Positions 1 to 8,974 are shown, counted from the first letter of the stretch. The stretch: DNA of 64,000 nucleotides from G965267605 sp965267605 (GCA_965267605.1 OZ254088.1:1612001-1676000); one strand, 5' to 3'. Notes: generated by a model not told the origin, from the letters alone. A program made the numbers and translations.

Positions 1-223
1 TACTTACAGAATTGCAGCTTGTAGTGGATTGTCAGATGGCAATCTGATCTTCTCTGTTTACGACAAAGACCGTAACCTACTTTTCTCAAACGCTGAGTTC
101 CAGAACTCTTCACATTGGGATTTCAAGATCACATCAACTGTTGATTGTATTATAGAAGCACACCTGAATCCAGACCAACTGGCCTCGGGCTGTGCCGTAC
201 TGTTAATCGCATTTAAGCAATAA
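1..223 (+). CDS. C-terminal end of an unknown protein (5' truncated)
   Basis: The reading frame is open from base 2 to a TAA at 221-223, so this is the last ~74 residues of a gene starting left of the window. A TTG at 29 is in frame but need not be the start, because the frame continues upstream. The visible part alternates short hydrophobic and polar stretches and ends in a hydrophobic run (AVLLIAF). No family is recognised. A strong hairpin with a T-run follows at once, consistent with a real 3' end. Confidence 0.55.
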   Translation, partial: TYRIAACSGLSDGNLIFSVYDKDRNLLFSNAEFQNSSHWDFKITSTVDCIIEAHLNPDQLASGCAVLLIAFKQ

Positions 224-281
224 ATACACGTGGTAAGTGTATGCGAATAGACATTATGTGATACCACGTAATGTCTTTTTG
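224..281 (+). terminator. Intrinsic terminator with a competing upstream pairing (attenuator-like)
   Basis: A 12-bp stem (249-260 with 265-276, one G-T wobble) closes a 4-base loop and is followed by TTTTT. Upstream, ATACAC (224-229) and GTGTAT (237-242) form a smaller hairpin. ACGTGGTA (228-235) is perfectly complementary to TACCACGT (262-269), which lies in the terminator loop and right arm. The two pairings exclude each other, as in an attenuator. The ABC transporter gene starts 19 bases after the T-run. Termination is well supported; regulation is inference. Confidence 0.65.
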
Positions 282-299
282 TTTTTGAACCTCAGGTAA

Positions 300-3200
300 A
301 TGAGTGAACGGATACTCAAAGCGTTAATGCAGCTTTTCTCGATCGTATCGGATGAAGACTCCGATCGTTCGCGGAATGTTGTAATCTCGTTCCTGAAGTC
401 TCAACTTAACCAGGAATTGGTTGATGAGTACCTGAAATTGTACGACCAGTTCATTGAAGAGAAGACCCGATCCAAAGACGGTAAAAAGAAGCGTAAGCGA
501 ACCTCTGTAAACTCAGTGAAGGTTCTTAAGATCTGTACGCAGATCAATGAAGAGCTGGCACAGAAACAGAAGATCGTTGTACTGATCCGTCTACTTGAGT
601 TCATCTACATTGGAGAAGTAACCGAGCAGGAAGAGGAATTCATCTCTACTGTGGCCGATACCTTTAACATCAGTCCGGAGGAATACAAAGACTGCAGCAA
701 CTTTGTAAGCAAGGCAGCCGAAGATGTTGAGGACAACCCTAACCTTCTTGTGGTTACGCACAACGAGGGTGCTTACGAATCGCTGCAAACAAGACATATC
801 TACTCCCAAGATCTGAAGGGAGTAATTAAAGTATTGCGCATTACCAGTGTAAACATGGTGGTATTGCGCTACTACGGCCAGGAAGAAATATTCCTGAACG
901 GTCAGATCATTAACCAGGGCAGAACTTACCTACTTACCCCTGGATCTTCTATCAGAAGTAGTAAGGTTAAACCGATCTACTATTCAGACATCATTGCCAC
1001 GTTCCTGAGTGACAGTGATGCTGAGAAGATCACATTTACGTGTGAGAAGATCACTTACCGATTCAAGGGTGGCAACATTGGTATGCATGATTTCAGCTTC
1101 AGTGAGGAATCAGGAAGCTTGATTGGAATCATGGGTGCATCAGGTGCTGGTAAGTCTACCTTACTGAACATCCTGAATGGTACTTATAAGCCCACAGAAG
1201 GGCGCGTACTGATCAACAATGTTGACATCTACGAGGACAAAGATGCTATAGAGGGTGTGATCGGATATGTTTCCCAGGACGACCTTTTGATTGAAGAACT
1301 TACGGTATTCCAGAACCTTTACTACAATGCGAAGTTGTGTTTCTCCAAAAAGAGCGACAACGAACTCAAGAAACTAGTTCTGGATGTACTGATCAGTATT
1401 GGCCTTCAGGAAGCCAAGGATCTTAAGGTTGGTAGTCCTCTTGAAAAAACAATCTCGGGTGGACAGCGTAAGCGATTGAATATTGCACTTGAGCTTATTC
1501 GTGAGCCATCAGTGCTGTTTGTTGATGAGCCAACTTCTGGACTTTCTTCAAGGGATTCTGAGAACATCATGGACCTTTTGAAAGAGCTGGCACTGAAGGG
1601 TAAGTTGATCTTCGTTGTAATTCACCAGCCTTCTTCAGACATCTTTAAGATGTTTGACACCCTATTGATCCTTGATACCGGTGGTTATCCGATCTACAAC
1701 GGCAACCCTGTAGATGCTGTAATCTATTTCAAGGAAATGGTGAATCACGTAAATGCACAGGAAAGTGAGTGTCCGACCTGTGGTAACGTGAATCCCGAAC
1801 AGATATTCAACATCATTGAATCCAAGGTAGTTGATGAATACGGTAACACTACGCTGAACCGTAAGATCACTCCAAAGGAATGGTACAAGTTCTATAAGGA
1901 GCGTATTGAGAAGGACAAGATTGAAGCAGATCAGGATGCGGCTCCTACTTCTACGTTTACGGTACCCAATGTGTTCAAGCAGTTCAAAGTATTCATCACC
2001 AGGGACGTATTGTCTAAGCTGACCAATACGCAGTACCTGGCGATCAATCTTCTGGAATCTCCTCTACTCGCTTTCATTCTGGCGTTCCTGGTAAGGTATT
2101 ACAACTCAGATGCTTCGAATGAGTTGGGTTATATCTATAGAGAGAATGAAAACGTTCCCGCATATATTTTCATGGCGGTGATCGTTTCACTGTTCGTAGG
2201 GCTTACTGTAAGTGCGGAAGAGATCATTCGCGATCAGAAGATTCGTAAACGGGAGAAGTTCCTCAACCTGAGCAAGGGTAGTTACCTGATGTCGAAGATC
2301 ACAATCATGTTCGTATTGTCTGCGATTCAGAGTCTTACGTTCATTGTTGTAGGTAATATGATCCTAGGTATTCAGGGCATGTACTTTGATTACTGGATAG
2401 TGCTATTCAGTACTGCCTGTTTTGCGAATATGCTCGGATTGAACATATCGGCAAGCTTCAACTCTGCTGTAACGATATATATCTTGATTCCATTCCTGAT
2501 CATTCCTCAATTGATCCTGAGTGGGGTAATCGTGAAGTTCGATAAACTGAACCCCGTAGTTACGGTGCAGAATTCTGTGCCTATGGTTGGTGAGGTTATG
2601 GCCTCCAGATGGGCGTTTGAAGCTTTAGCGGTTAACCAGTTCGTAAGCAACAAGTTCGAGAGCAGAGTCTACAAGTATGACAAGAAGTTGAAGATTGCTG
2701 AATTCAGAAAGAACTTCTGGGTAAGTAAACTAAAAGACAAGATCTCCAGCGTTCAGAACAATATGGACGATCCTGAAAAGAAGGATAAGGTGCTTAACGA
2801 CCTTACCGTTCTCAGAAATGAGATACAGATCGAGCTGAAGCGAAATCCTCACTATACGTTCGATTACGTATCGGAGCTGGAAATGGATAAAGTAACTCCT
2901 GAGGTAATTGAGGCCACAAGGCAGTTCCTGGCTGATATTCAGAAGTACTACATCAAGAAGTACAATGAAGCGAACAATGCCAGAGATAAGCTGATCGTTT
3001 CCCTCAATGAAAATGAGGAAGCCAAGGAAAAGTTCATTGAAGAGAAGAACAGTTACACTAACGATGCGCTTAGTGATCTTGTAACCGACAAGACAGAATT
3101 CAATAAGATCCTGGAGCTCAACGGAAGGTTGTATCAAAAGGCTGATCCTATCTACCTGGATTCGAAAACGTTCCGGGGACACTTCTTCACACCAACCAAG

Positions 3201-3362
3201 CGCCTATTCGGTCGCTCCTACGATACATTCTGGGCCAACCAGGGTGTGATTTGGGCAATGAGCCTGTTGCTGGCTATTACCCTGTACTTCGATGTAATGA
3301 AGAAGTGTATTACCGCTCTTGAGAAGATCGGTGAGCGATTCAAGGGTAGTAAGAAGTATTAA
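300..3362 (+). CDS. ABCG-type ABC transporter, fused ATPase and permease
   Basis: A 1020-residue fused half-transporter in the NBD-then-TMD order of the ABCG/White family. The ATPase has Walker A GASGAGKST (279-287), signature SGGQRKR (386-392) and Walker B LFVDEPTSGL (~406-415). Residues 1-150 are predominantly helical and resemble a TerB-like region; ~150-235 looks FHA-like or a small beta domain. Membrane segments lie at roughly 575-600, 620-640, 675-700, 700-720 and 725-750, with the last at ~980-1000. The last two are separated by a charged coiled-coil insertion of ~200 residues (~780-960), unusual for ABCG proteins. Substrate unknown. ATG start, with no clear Shine-Dalgarno site. It follows an attenuator-like hairpin. 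Confidence 0.9.
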   Translation: MSERILKALMQLFSIVSDEDSDRSRNVVISFLKSQLNQELVDEYLKLYDQFIEEKTRSKDGKKKRKRTSVNSVKVLKICTQINEELAQKQKIVVLIRLLEFIYIGEVTEQEEEFISTVADTFNISPEEYKDCSNFVSKAAEDVEDNPNLLVVTHNEGAYESLQTRHIYSQDLKGVIKVLRITSVNMVVLRYYGQEEIFLNGQIINQGRTYLLTPGSSIRSSKVKPIYYSDIIATFLSDSDAEKITFTCEKITYRFKGGNIGMHDFSFSEESGSLIGIMGASGAGKSTLLNILNGTYKPTEGRVLINNVDIYEDKDAIEGVIGYVSQDDLLIEELTVFQNLYYNAKLCFSKKSDNELKKLVLDVLISIGLQEAKDLKVGSPLEKTISGGQRKRLNIALELIREPSVLFVDEPTSGLSSRDSENIMDLLKELALKGKLIFVVIHQPSSDIFKMFDTLLILDTGGYPIYNGNPVDAVIYFKEMVNHVNAQESECPTCGNVNPEQIFNIIESKVVDEYGNTTLNRKITPKEWYKFYKERIEKDKIEADQDAAPTSTFTVPNVFKQFKVFITRDVLSKLTNTQYLAINLLESPLLAFILAFLVRYYNSDASNELGYIYRENENVPAYIFMAVIVSLFVGLTVSAEEIIRDQKIRKREKFLNLSKGSYLMSKITIMFVLSAIQSLTFIVVGNMILGIQGMYFDYWIVLFSTACFANMLGLNISASFNSAVTIYILIPFLIIPQLILSGVIVKFDKLNPVVTVQNSVPMVGEVMASRWAFEALAVNQFVSNKFESRVYKYDKKLKIAEFRKNFWVSKLKDKISSVQNNMDDPEKKDKVLNDLTVLRNEIQIELKRNPHYTFDYVSELEMDKVTPEVIEATRQFLADIQKYYIKKYNEANNARDKLIVSLNENEEAKEKFIEEKNSYTNDALSDLVTDKTEFNKILELNGRLYQKADPIYLDSKTFRGHFFTPTKRLFGRSYDTFWANQGVIWAMSLLLAITLYFDVMKKCITALEKIGERFKGSKKY

Positions 3363-3468
3363 TTGAAGCTTTCCCATTGGTGTGTTGGGGACCAATCCCG
3401 ATCCATCAGAACTGCTAAGCATTTCTCTACGTACTTCAAGATATACGTGTTATCACGCGATTAAGAAA

Positions 3469-3756
3469 ATGGAGATGCAATTAAGCTCGACAATAACAAA
3501 AAGATGTTTCAGTATTGCACTGATCATGGCTACATGTATTGCTTTCATGTCATGCGGTGCCGGCAAACATTCAACCAGCACTACCAGTACCATTACCTGC
3601 CCGCATTGCAAGTACTCTAAATTGGAAAAGCTTCCTACCGATCATTGCCTAATACGGTATACATGCTCCAACTGTAAAAAGGAGCTTACTCCTAAGGGAA
3701 ACGATTGTTGTGTGTTTTGCACGTACGGAGATCACAAGTGCCCTTCCAAGCAATAA
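3469..3756 (+). CDS. Small cysteine-rich lipoprotein (GDCCVFC-type motif)
   Basis: About 95 residues from ATG 3469. This start gives a basic and hydrophobic signal ending in FMSC, a plausible lipobox, so the mature protein would be lipid-anchored. An upstream in-frame ATG at 3382 would put 29 polar residues before the signal and is less likely. The mature part has CPHC, CSNC and NDCCVFC cysteine groups, which could bind metal such as zinc. Small proteins ending in a GDCCVFC-like motif recur in Bacteroidota and Proteobacteria without a known role. It is 106 bases after the ABC transporter and ends at a bidirectional terminator. Confidence 0.7.
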   Translation: MEMQLSSTITKRCFSIALIMATCIAFMSCGAGKHSTSTTSTITCPHCKYSKLEKLPTDHCLIRYTCSNCKKELTPKGNDCCVFCTYGDHKCPSKQ

Positions 3757-3786
3757 AAAAGGCCTCACATCAGTGAAGCCTTTCCT
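3757..3786. terminator. Bidirectional terminator between convergent genes
   Basis: AAAGGC-TCAC (from ~3758) pairs with GTGA-GCCTTT (to 3783) around an ATCA loop with one mismatch. There are A residues on the left and T residues on the right, so it can serve both the lipoprotein gene (+) and the siaC-like operon (-). Confidence 0.7.
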
Positions 3787-3806
3787 AAGTATGGAGTTGT
3801 TGGTCT

Positions 3807-4190
3807 TTACTCTTCTTCTACTTCAATCATCTTGAACGGAACATTGATAATTGCCTGATAGTCTTCACCAGCTTCAAGCATATCTTCATCGTCCTCTTCG
3901 TAGTGCCAGTTAATAATCACCTCGCTAGCACCAGCGTTGATGGTTTCAAGTTTCTTGAATACATCAAGAATACATTTAGAAGAGCTTGTGTTGAAATACT
4001 CTAATTGGATGTCCACATTCGTGTTTCCCTGTGGAGATGAGCCATAGTTTTCAAGGCTATCTACCAAAGGCTTATAAAACTCAATAGAGTTCTCAGGAAT
4101 CGAACGTCCTTTAATCAATAGGTTACCAGTAGACGGATCAAATTTGATCGTTGGGGTTTTGGGTGTTCCTTCAATTATCAAAGCTTCCAT
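3807..4190 (-). CDS. siaC: SiaC-family regulatory phosphoprotein (DUF1987)
   Basis: A 127-residue protein matching the SiaC/DUF1987 family, small STAS-like phosphoproteins that in Pseudomonas aeruginosa are phosphorylated by SiaB, dephosphorylated by SiaA and bind a diguanylate cyclase when unphosphorylated. The segment EYFNTSSSK (64-72) contains T68, corresponding to the family's phosphorylated threonine. It ends in an acidic tail. The gene is three bases after the SiaB-like kinase gene on the same strand, and a terminator follows. No GGDEF protein is in the window, so the downstream target is unknown. Confidence 0.85.
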   Translation of the reverse strand: MEALIIEGTPKTPTIKFDPSTGNLLIKGRSIPENSIEFYKPLVDSLENYGSSPQGNTNVDIQLEYFNTSSSKCILDVFKKLETINAGASEVIINWHYEEDDEDMLEAGEDYQAIINVPFKMIEVEEE

Positions 4191-4193
4191 ACT

Positions 4194-4757
4194 TTATACT
4201 TTTTCAGTTTTTTGTGCCACTTTAATTCTAAGGCTGAAGAAAGAGAAATTGTTGTCCACAGGAAGGAAATTGTAATCCAACTTGTGACCAGACTTCCTGG
4301 CAATATCAATCATACCTAGGCCTCCTCCACCTTTGGCAGACATTTCACCATTGTTCAGCACTTCTTTGTAATACGTTTTAAGCTCGTCTTTAGACATCTG
4401 ATTGATCTTATCGAGCTTTCCTTTTAGATGCTCCACCTGCTCACCAGCAATATAGTTACCAGTAAGGATCGAGTACTCACCGTCTACCTTACCAATCATG
4501 AAAATTGCCGACTTCTCAGCAATAGAAGCATCCATTTCCGGAACTTCATCAATATGGTGGTAAAGGTTCTGCAGGCATTCAACAAGAATGTTGTAGACTT
4601 TCCTCCTAACCTTTGGAGGCTCGTCCATAGATTCCATGCGGGATTCCATGATCTGAAGGATAGACGTCAGAAGCTCTGATGTAATATCCCCCTTGAAGGA
4701 GAGCATAATATTGCTCTTCTCCATCTTATCGTAAAAATCATAGATATCCAGAGTCAT
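4194..4757 (-). CDS. siaB: SiaB-family protein kinase (DUF6272)
   Basis: A 187-residue GHKL-like kinase. The N-box region VECLQNLYHH (59-68) supplies E60 and N64, and the glycine-rich G-box KGGGGLGMID (142-151) is followed by IARKSG, the hallmark of the SiaB family. Expected activity is ATP-dependent phosphorylation of the SiaC protein encoded three bases downstream. It is the third gene of a minus-strand operon (phosphatase receptor, lipoprotein, kinase, substrate). Length fits single-domain members. It shares the same motifs with the tandem protein at 19237-20304. Confidence 0.85.
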   Translation of the reverse strand: MTLDIYDFYDKMEKSNIMLSFKGDITSELLTSILQIMESRMESMDEPPKVRRKVYNILVECLQNLYHHIDEVPEMDASIAEKSAIFMIGKVDGEYSILTGNYIAGEQVEHLKGKLDKINQMSKDELKTYYKEVLNNGEMSAKGGGGLGMIDIARKSGHKLDYNFLPVDNNFSFFSLRIKVAQKTEKV

Positions 4758-4825
4758 CCTACCTGCCGTGATACGGGATTTTCAAATATAAAAATTTGGA
4801 TACATATACCACTATCCCAAAGACC

Positions 4826-5650
4826 TTATTTAAGCTGGAATTCAAAGCTGTTTCCGTTAATAGTAACAGTAGCTTTATTGTCACATGTTCCGTCACCAAA
4901 ATCAATGGTTCTGGTGGCAAGTCCATCGGGAGTAACTTCCACAATTCCCTTAGCAATAAACTCGCAATCAGGGTTCTTCACCAACTTCTCTGTAACAGTC
5001 ATTGTGTAACTTCTCTCCTTCCTGTTCACACCTGAAGCATCACCTGTGATTTCAACTATATCATCCAACAGGTCGCCTGGGGTATTGTTCAAATCAATGA
5101 AGTTGTAGTTTCTGCTACAATCATAATCAATGTCCCAGTTAGCTGTTTTACAGAATCCACCCACAACGTCCATAGAGATATTCTTCGCTGTTCCCTGTGC
5201 CCCATTGTTCGTAAGCGTAATCGCACCACCGATCTCCATCCCAGCTTCCTTATAATTATCAAAAGCGATCGTAAACTTTGCTCCGCTATCATCCCAATAA
5301 CGATCGATTACCGCCCTAACAATACCTGCTTTAAGCTTCAGGTCTGATGGATCGATGCAACCATTGCCATAATCGATAGTAACGGTCTTAGGCCACACGC
5401 TGGCATTCGTATCACTAACGCTAACAGAAGCACATGTAACAACACCGTTGATTCTCAGGTTACTCACGTGTTCTTTAACACCAGGCTCTCCAATAGCTAT
5501 TCTATGAACCGTTGGGGCCACCCTGGAGTAAGCATTCTCCGAGATGCTGTTATCTACGGAAGTTTGCGTATCAGAATCAATTTCCTTTTTACAGGAGGTC
5601 AATGCAAAAACTCCTGCAATAGCGCTAAGGGTTAGTAGTTTCTTGTACAT
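4826..5650 (-). CDS. Lipoprotein of unknown function
   Basis: A 274-residue protein with a clear lipoprotein signal (MYKKLLTLSAIAG..., lipobox LTSC at 17-20) followed by a charged linker. The rest is rich in beta strand, with paired cysteines in segments such as VTCASV, DYGNGCID, GGFCKT, DYDCSR and DGTCDN. The two DYGNGC/DFGDGTC-like segments suggest an internal duplication. No family with known function is recognised. It sits between the SpoIIE-phosphatase receptor (36 bases upstream) and siaB (68 bases downstream) in one operon, so it could be an envelope component of that signalling system; this is inference from position only. Confidence 0.75.
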   Translation of the reverse strand: MYKKLLTLSAIAGVFALTSCKKEIDSDTQTSVDNSISENAYSRVAPTVHRIAIGEPGVKEHVSNLRINGVVTCASVSVSDTNASVWPKTVTIDYGNGCIDPSDLKLKAGIVRAVIDRYWDDSGAKFTIAFDNYKEAGMEIGGAITLTNNGAQGTAKNISMDVVGGFCKTANWDIDYDCSRNYNFIDLNNTPGDLLDDIVEITGDASGVNRKERSYTMTVTEKLVKNPDCEFIAKGIVEVTPDGLATRTIDFGDGTCDNKATVTINGNSFEFQLK

Positions 5651-5686
5651 GTAGTTCAGTTATGCGATCAAAATTACTGATTTATT

Positions 5687-8600
5687 CTATAGCTGGATGC
5701 CTATTACCAGAACATCATCAACTTGCTCGTAAACGCCCTGCCACTCTGTGAAAGCGGCTTTTAACTCAGCCCCCTGCTCCTCCATACTTTTGTTGTTCAC
5801 ATCCAATAGCAGGTCTCGGAACCGCTTGGCCATAAATTTCTTACCCCGTTCACCCCCAAACTGGTCTGCATAGCCATCTGAGAACATGTAAATGGCATCT
5901 CCAGGCTGGTATTCTATTTGATTGTTAGTAAACTCTATCGCGTCAATATATCTCCCACCACCAATTGGAGCCTTGTCTGCCTTGAATGCAAGTACTTCTC
6001 CGTTCCTTACCATGTAGAGTGGTCTGAACGCGCCAGCGTATTCGATCAGGTTCTTGCTCTTGTCAATGGTACACAGTGCCAGGTCCATTCCGTCAGCGGT
6101 TTCCACTCCCGATTCGTCATCCTGTTTCAGCGCTGATTTCACCCGTGCATTCAGCTCCGTAAGGATCTTGCCCGGATCAGTAATGTTGTTCTCAACAATA
6201 ACCTGTTGTAACAGGTTACTTCCAATCATGCTCATGAACGCACCAGGCACACCATGTCCTGTACAATCCACTGCCGCAATGATCTCCTTGTTGTCTTTAA
6301 CACCGAACCAATAGAAATCCCCTGAAACAATATCCTTCGGCTCGTACAATACAAATGCATTGGGAAAGTGCTTATAGATCAATTCTTTAGGAGGTAGAAT
6401 AGCTTCCTGGATACGCTTCGCGTACATGATACTAGCTATGATCTCCTCGTTCTTCTCATTTAGTTCTCTTGTCCGCTCCTCCACCTTCTCTTCGAGGATC
6501 TTGTTCTCTCTTTTGATCTTCTCAGTTCGCACTCGGATGAAAATGAATACACCCGCTGCAATTACCAGAACTGCAAGTATCCTGAACCATGTGGTTTCCC
6601 AGAACGGAGGAATGACCCTAATGTGCACTTCAATACCCTCATCATTCCACAATCCATCGCTGTTACACGCTCTCACCCTGAAGATATAATCACCGCCCTT
6701 AAGGTTGTTGTAGGTTGCATAACGCCTGGTTGTAGGCACTTTCCACTCGTCCTCCAATCCCTCAAGTTTCCAGCTGTACAATACCTTACTGGGCTGATTG
6801 TAGTCCAATGCCACAAACTCAAAACTGAAAAAGCGGTCTTTGTAGCTCAATTCGATAAACCGCTTTCTACCGATCACTGTATCCAGCGCCACCTCTTTGT
6901 CAAACAGCTTGAAGCTGGTGAAGTGAATCTTTGGGGGCTGGTTGTTTGTTTTGATCTTATCGGGGAAGAAGGCATTGAAACCTTCCATTCCACCAAAGAA
7001 CATCTGCCCTGCACTCGTTTTAAGGAATGCCCCCTGATTGAACTCATTCGATTGCATTCCATCTTGCTCCACATAGTGTTTGTAATCAAGAGACTGCTCG
7101 GTATTGGCAGGCGGATTCAATTTGATAAGCCCTTTGTTGGTGCTTAACCAAAGTGCCCCGGTTTTATCCTCGAGTATACCGTAAACATTGTCGTTTGGTA
7201 GGCCTTCCGCTCTGGTATATGATGTTACCGAGCTGTTGGATACGTTGAACGCATTCAATCCAGCTGCAGTACCCAACCAAATGGTTCCATTGCCACTGTT
7301 GTGAATACAGAAAACATAGTTATTGGAAATGGAGTTAACATTCTCCGGATCGTGGGTATAGTTGGATACGGATTCTCCCGGGAGATCCATCAAAGACAGT
7401 CCCCTGGTAGTACCTATCCATAGTTGTTTCTTCGCCTCATAGTAATACAGGTCGTTCACAAAATTCCCCGCCAGACCATTCTCTGTATAGTAATGTGCAA
7501 ATACTCCTGTTGACCGATCCAGTTTATTGAGCCCACGCAAAGTTCCAATCCAGATATTCTTGCTTCCATCTTCAGTGATACACAATATGTCGTTAGACGT
7601 AATGCGCTTTGTTGAATCAGGATGATCATTGGTGTAAGGATTGCTAAACTCGCCAGTTGCGGGATCAAAGTAATTCACACCTCCTCCGTGTGAACCAATC
7701 CAAACCCTTCCGTCTGAGGCGCAATACAGGCAAAGTATCTTTCTATGGATCTTGTTGGTTGGGAAAGGATACCTTGTGCACTCTTCTGTTCTCGGATCGT
7801 ACGAGATCAATCCTTCACCGTAAGTAGCAAACCAGAGTTTACCGTTCTTATCTTCCGAAAAACCCATGATCGCATTGGTGCGCATGCAACCAATAGCGAA
7901 GTTGTCTTTGTTGAAATGCTGGAATTGGTTACTCAACTCCTTGAAGACACTCACTCCACCACCATTGGTACCAATCCAGATGATGCCTGAACGGTCTTTG
8001 TATATGCAATTGATCTCGTTGTTGGCGATCACGTAATCCCCATCCGTATCTGCAGAATACCTGTTGAAGACCCCGGGCATATCGCTCCTGTATACATTAA
8101 GCTGATCACTCGTGCCCACCCAGAGTTCACCGGGCCTTCTTTCCAGTAAAGCCGTTACAGCGTTATAACTAATGGACTTGGAGTCATCGTCTACATGGTT
8201 GTAAACCTGAATGTTATTGGAAGCGGGATCCAATTTTAACAGTCCGGCACCCAGCGTACCAATCCATATATCTCCTTTCTCATCCTGGTATAGCTTTCTG
8301 ATCTTATCCTTCGACTGAACTATTGGGTTATCAGCATCCGCTTGAAAATCAATGTTGTGCAACACAAAATTTCCGCCCTTCTGGTTCCACCAATAAAGGC
8401 CGCTATTGGTACCAACCCACGTTTTACCGCTCTTGTCTTGCAGAAAGCTAGTGACACGTGCGGTTTTGAAGAACTCCTTCAACTCATCTTTGGCCCTGAC
8501 ATAGGAAGCCTGCTCATCACCGGGTTTGTACGAGAAAAGACCATTGTTGGTACCGATCCACATCGTACCATCCTGCAATTGGTGAATGGCAAGCACCTCG

Positions 8601-8974
8601 CGATCCTGTCCATCAACGAAACGATAGCTTTCCCAAGCATCCTTCAGTTTGTTGTACTTATTCAATCCTTTATTGGACCCAACCCAGAGCTCGTTGTTCT
8701 TACCCAACAGCAAGCATCTGATGTACTTATCGTTGATCGTTGTGGGATCTCCGGGAGTGTTTCGGTAGACTGTGAACTTATACCCATCGTATCTGTTCAG
8801 GCCATCCTGCGTGCCGAACCAGATATATCCAGCATCGTCTTCAATTACGCAATTAACGCTGCTTTGGGAGAGCCCATCCTCACTGGTTAAACGCGAAAAT
8901 TTCAGCTTCTGCCCATTGGCAAATGGGACAATCAGAAGCAGACTCAATGAAAGAAATAGAAGTCGGGTTCTCAA
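5687..8974 (-). CDS. Two-component-type beta-propeller receptor with SpoIIE/PP2C phosphatase output
   Basis: A 1095-residue receptor. A signal peptide (residues 1-21, ending FANGQ) is followed by a periplasmic propeller of repeated reg_prop strands (IWFGTQDGLNRY, LWVGSNKGLNKY and others) to ~700, then a Y_Y_Y domain (~725-790). One membrane helix lies at ~797-820 and a charged coiled coil (REN...EEKVEERTRELNEKN) at ~822-850. The C-terminal ~235 residues are a SpoIIE-type PP2C phosphatase with GDFYW, AAVDCTGHGVPGAFMS and MFSDGYADQF metal-binding motifs. The output is a Ser/Thr phosphatase, not the histidine kinase typical of this architecture, so it is a plausible SiaA equivalent for the SiaB/SiaC pair at the other end of the operon. 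Start is TTG at 8974. Confidence 0.9.
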   Translation of the reverse strand: MRTRLLFLSLSLLLIVPFANGQKLKFSRLTSEDGLSQSSVNCVIEDDAGYIWFGTQDGLNRYDGYKFTVYRNTPGDPTTINDKYIRCLLLGKNNELWVGSNKGLNKYNKLKDAWESYRFVDGQDREVLAIHQLQDGTMWIGTNNGLFSYKPGDEQASYVRAKDELKEFFKTARVTSFLQDKSGKTWVGTNSGLYWWNQKGGNFVLHNIDFQADADNPIVQSKDKIRKLYQDEKGDIWIGTLGAGLLKLDPASNNIQVYNHVDDDSKSISYNAVTALLERRPGELWVGTSDQLNVYRSDMPGVFNRYSADTDGDYVIANNEINCIYKDRSGIIWIGTNGGGVSVFKELSNQFQHFNKDNFAIGCMRTNAIMGFSEDKNGKLWFATYGEGLISYDPRTEECTRYPFPTNKIHRKILCLYCASDGRVWIGSHGGGVNYFDPATGEFSNPYTNDHPDSTKRITSNDILCITEDGSKNIWIGTLRGLNKLDRSTGVFAHYYTENGLAGNFVNDLYYYEAKKQLWIGTTRGLSLMDLPGESVSNYTHDPENVNSISNNYVFCIHNSGNGTIWLGTAAGLNAFNVSNSSVTSYTRAEGLPNDNVYGILEDKTGALWLSTNKGLIKLNPPANTEQSLDYKHYVEQDGMQSNEFNQGAFLKTSAGQMFFGGMEGFNAFFPDKIKTNNQPPKIHFTSFKLFDKEVALDTVIGRKRFIELSYKDRFFSFEFVALDYNQPSKVLYSWKLEGLEDEWKVPTTRRYATYNNLKGGDYIFRVRACNSDGLWNDEGIEVHIRVIPPFWETTWFRILAVLVIAAGVFIFIRVRTEKIKRENKILEEKVEERTRELNEKNEEIIASIMYAKRIQEAILPPKELIYKHFPNAFVLYEPKDIVSGDFYWFGVKDNKEIIAAVDCTGHGVPGAFMSMIGSNLLQQVIVENNITDPGKILTELNARVKSALKQDDESGVETADGMDLALCTIDKSKNLIEYAGAFRPLYMVRNGEVLAFKADKAPIGGGRYIDAIEFTNNQIEYQPGDAIYMFSDGYADQFGGERGKKFMAKRFRDLLLDVNNKSMEEQGAELKAAFTEWQGVYEQVDDVLVIGIQL

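Noticed and set aside
3375..3398. ATTGGT/ACCAAT symmetry after the ABC transporter
   Set aside because: Six-base arms with a 9-base loop and no T-run; too weak to call.
3807..4757. A SiaD-type diguanylate cyclase gene next to siaB/siaC
   Set aside because: No GGDEF domain was found anywhere in the window.
8342..8890. 182-codon plus-strand frame opposite the propeller receptor
   Set aside because: Antisense of repetitive propeller blades; no start context and no recognisable motif.
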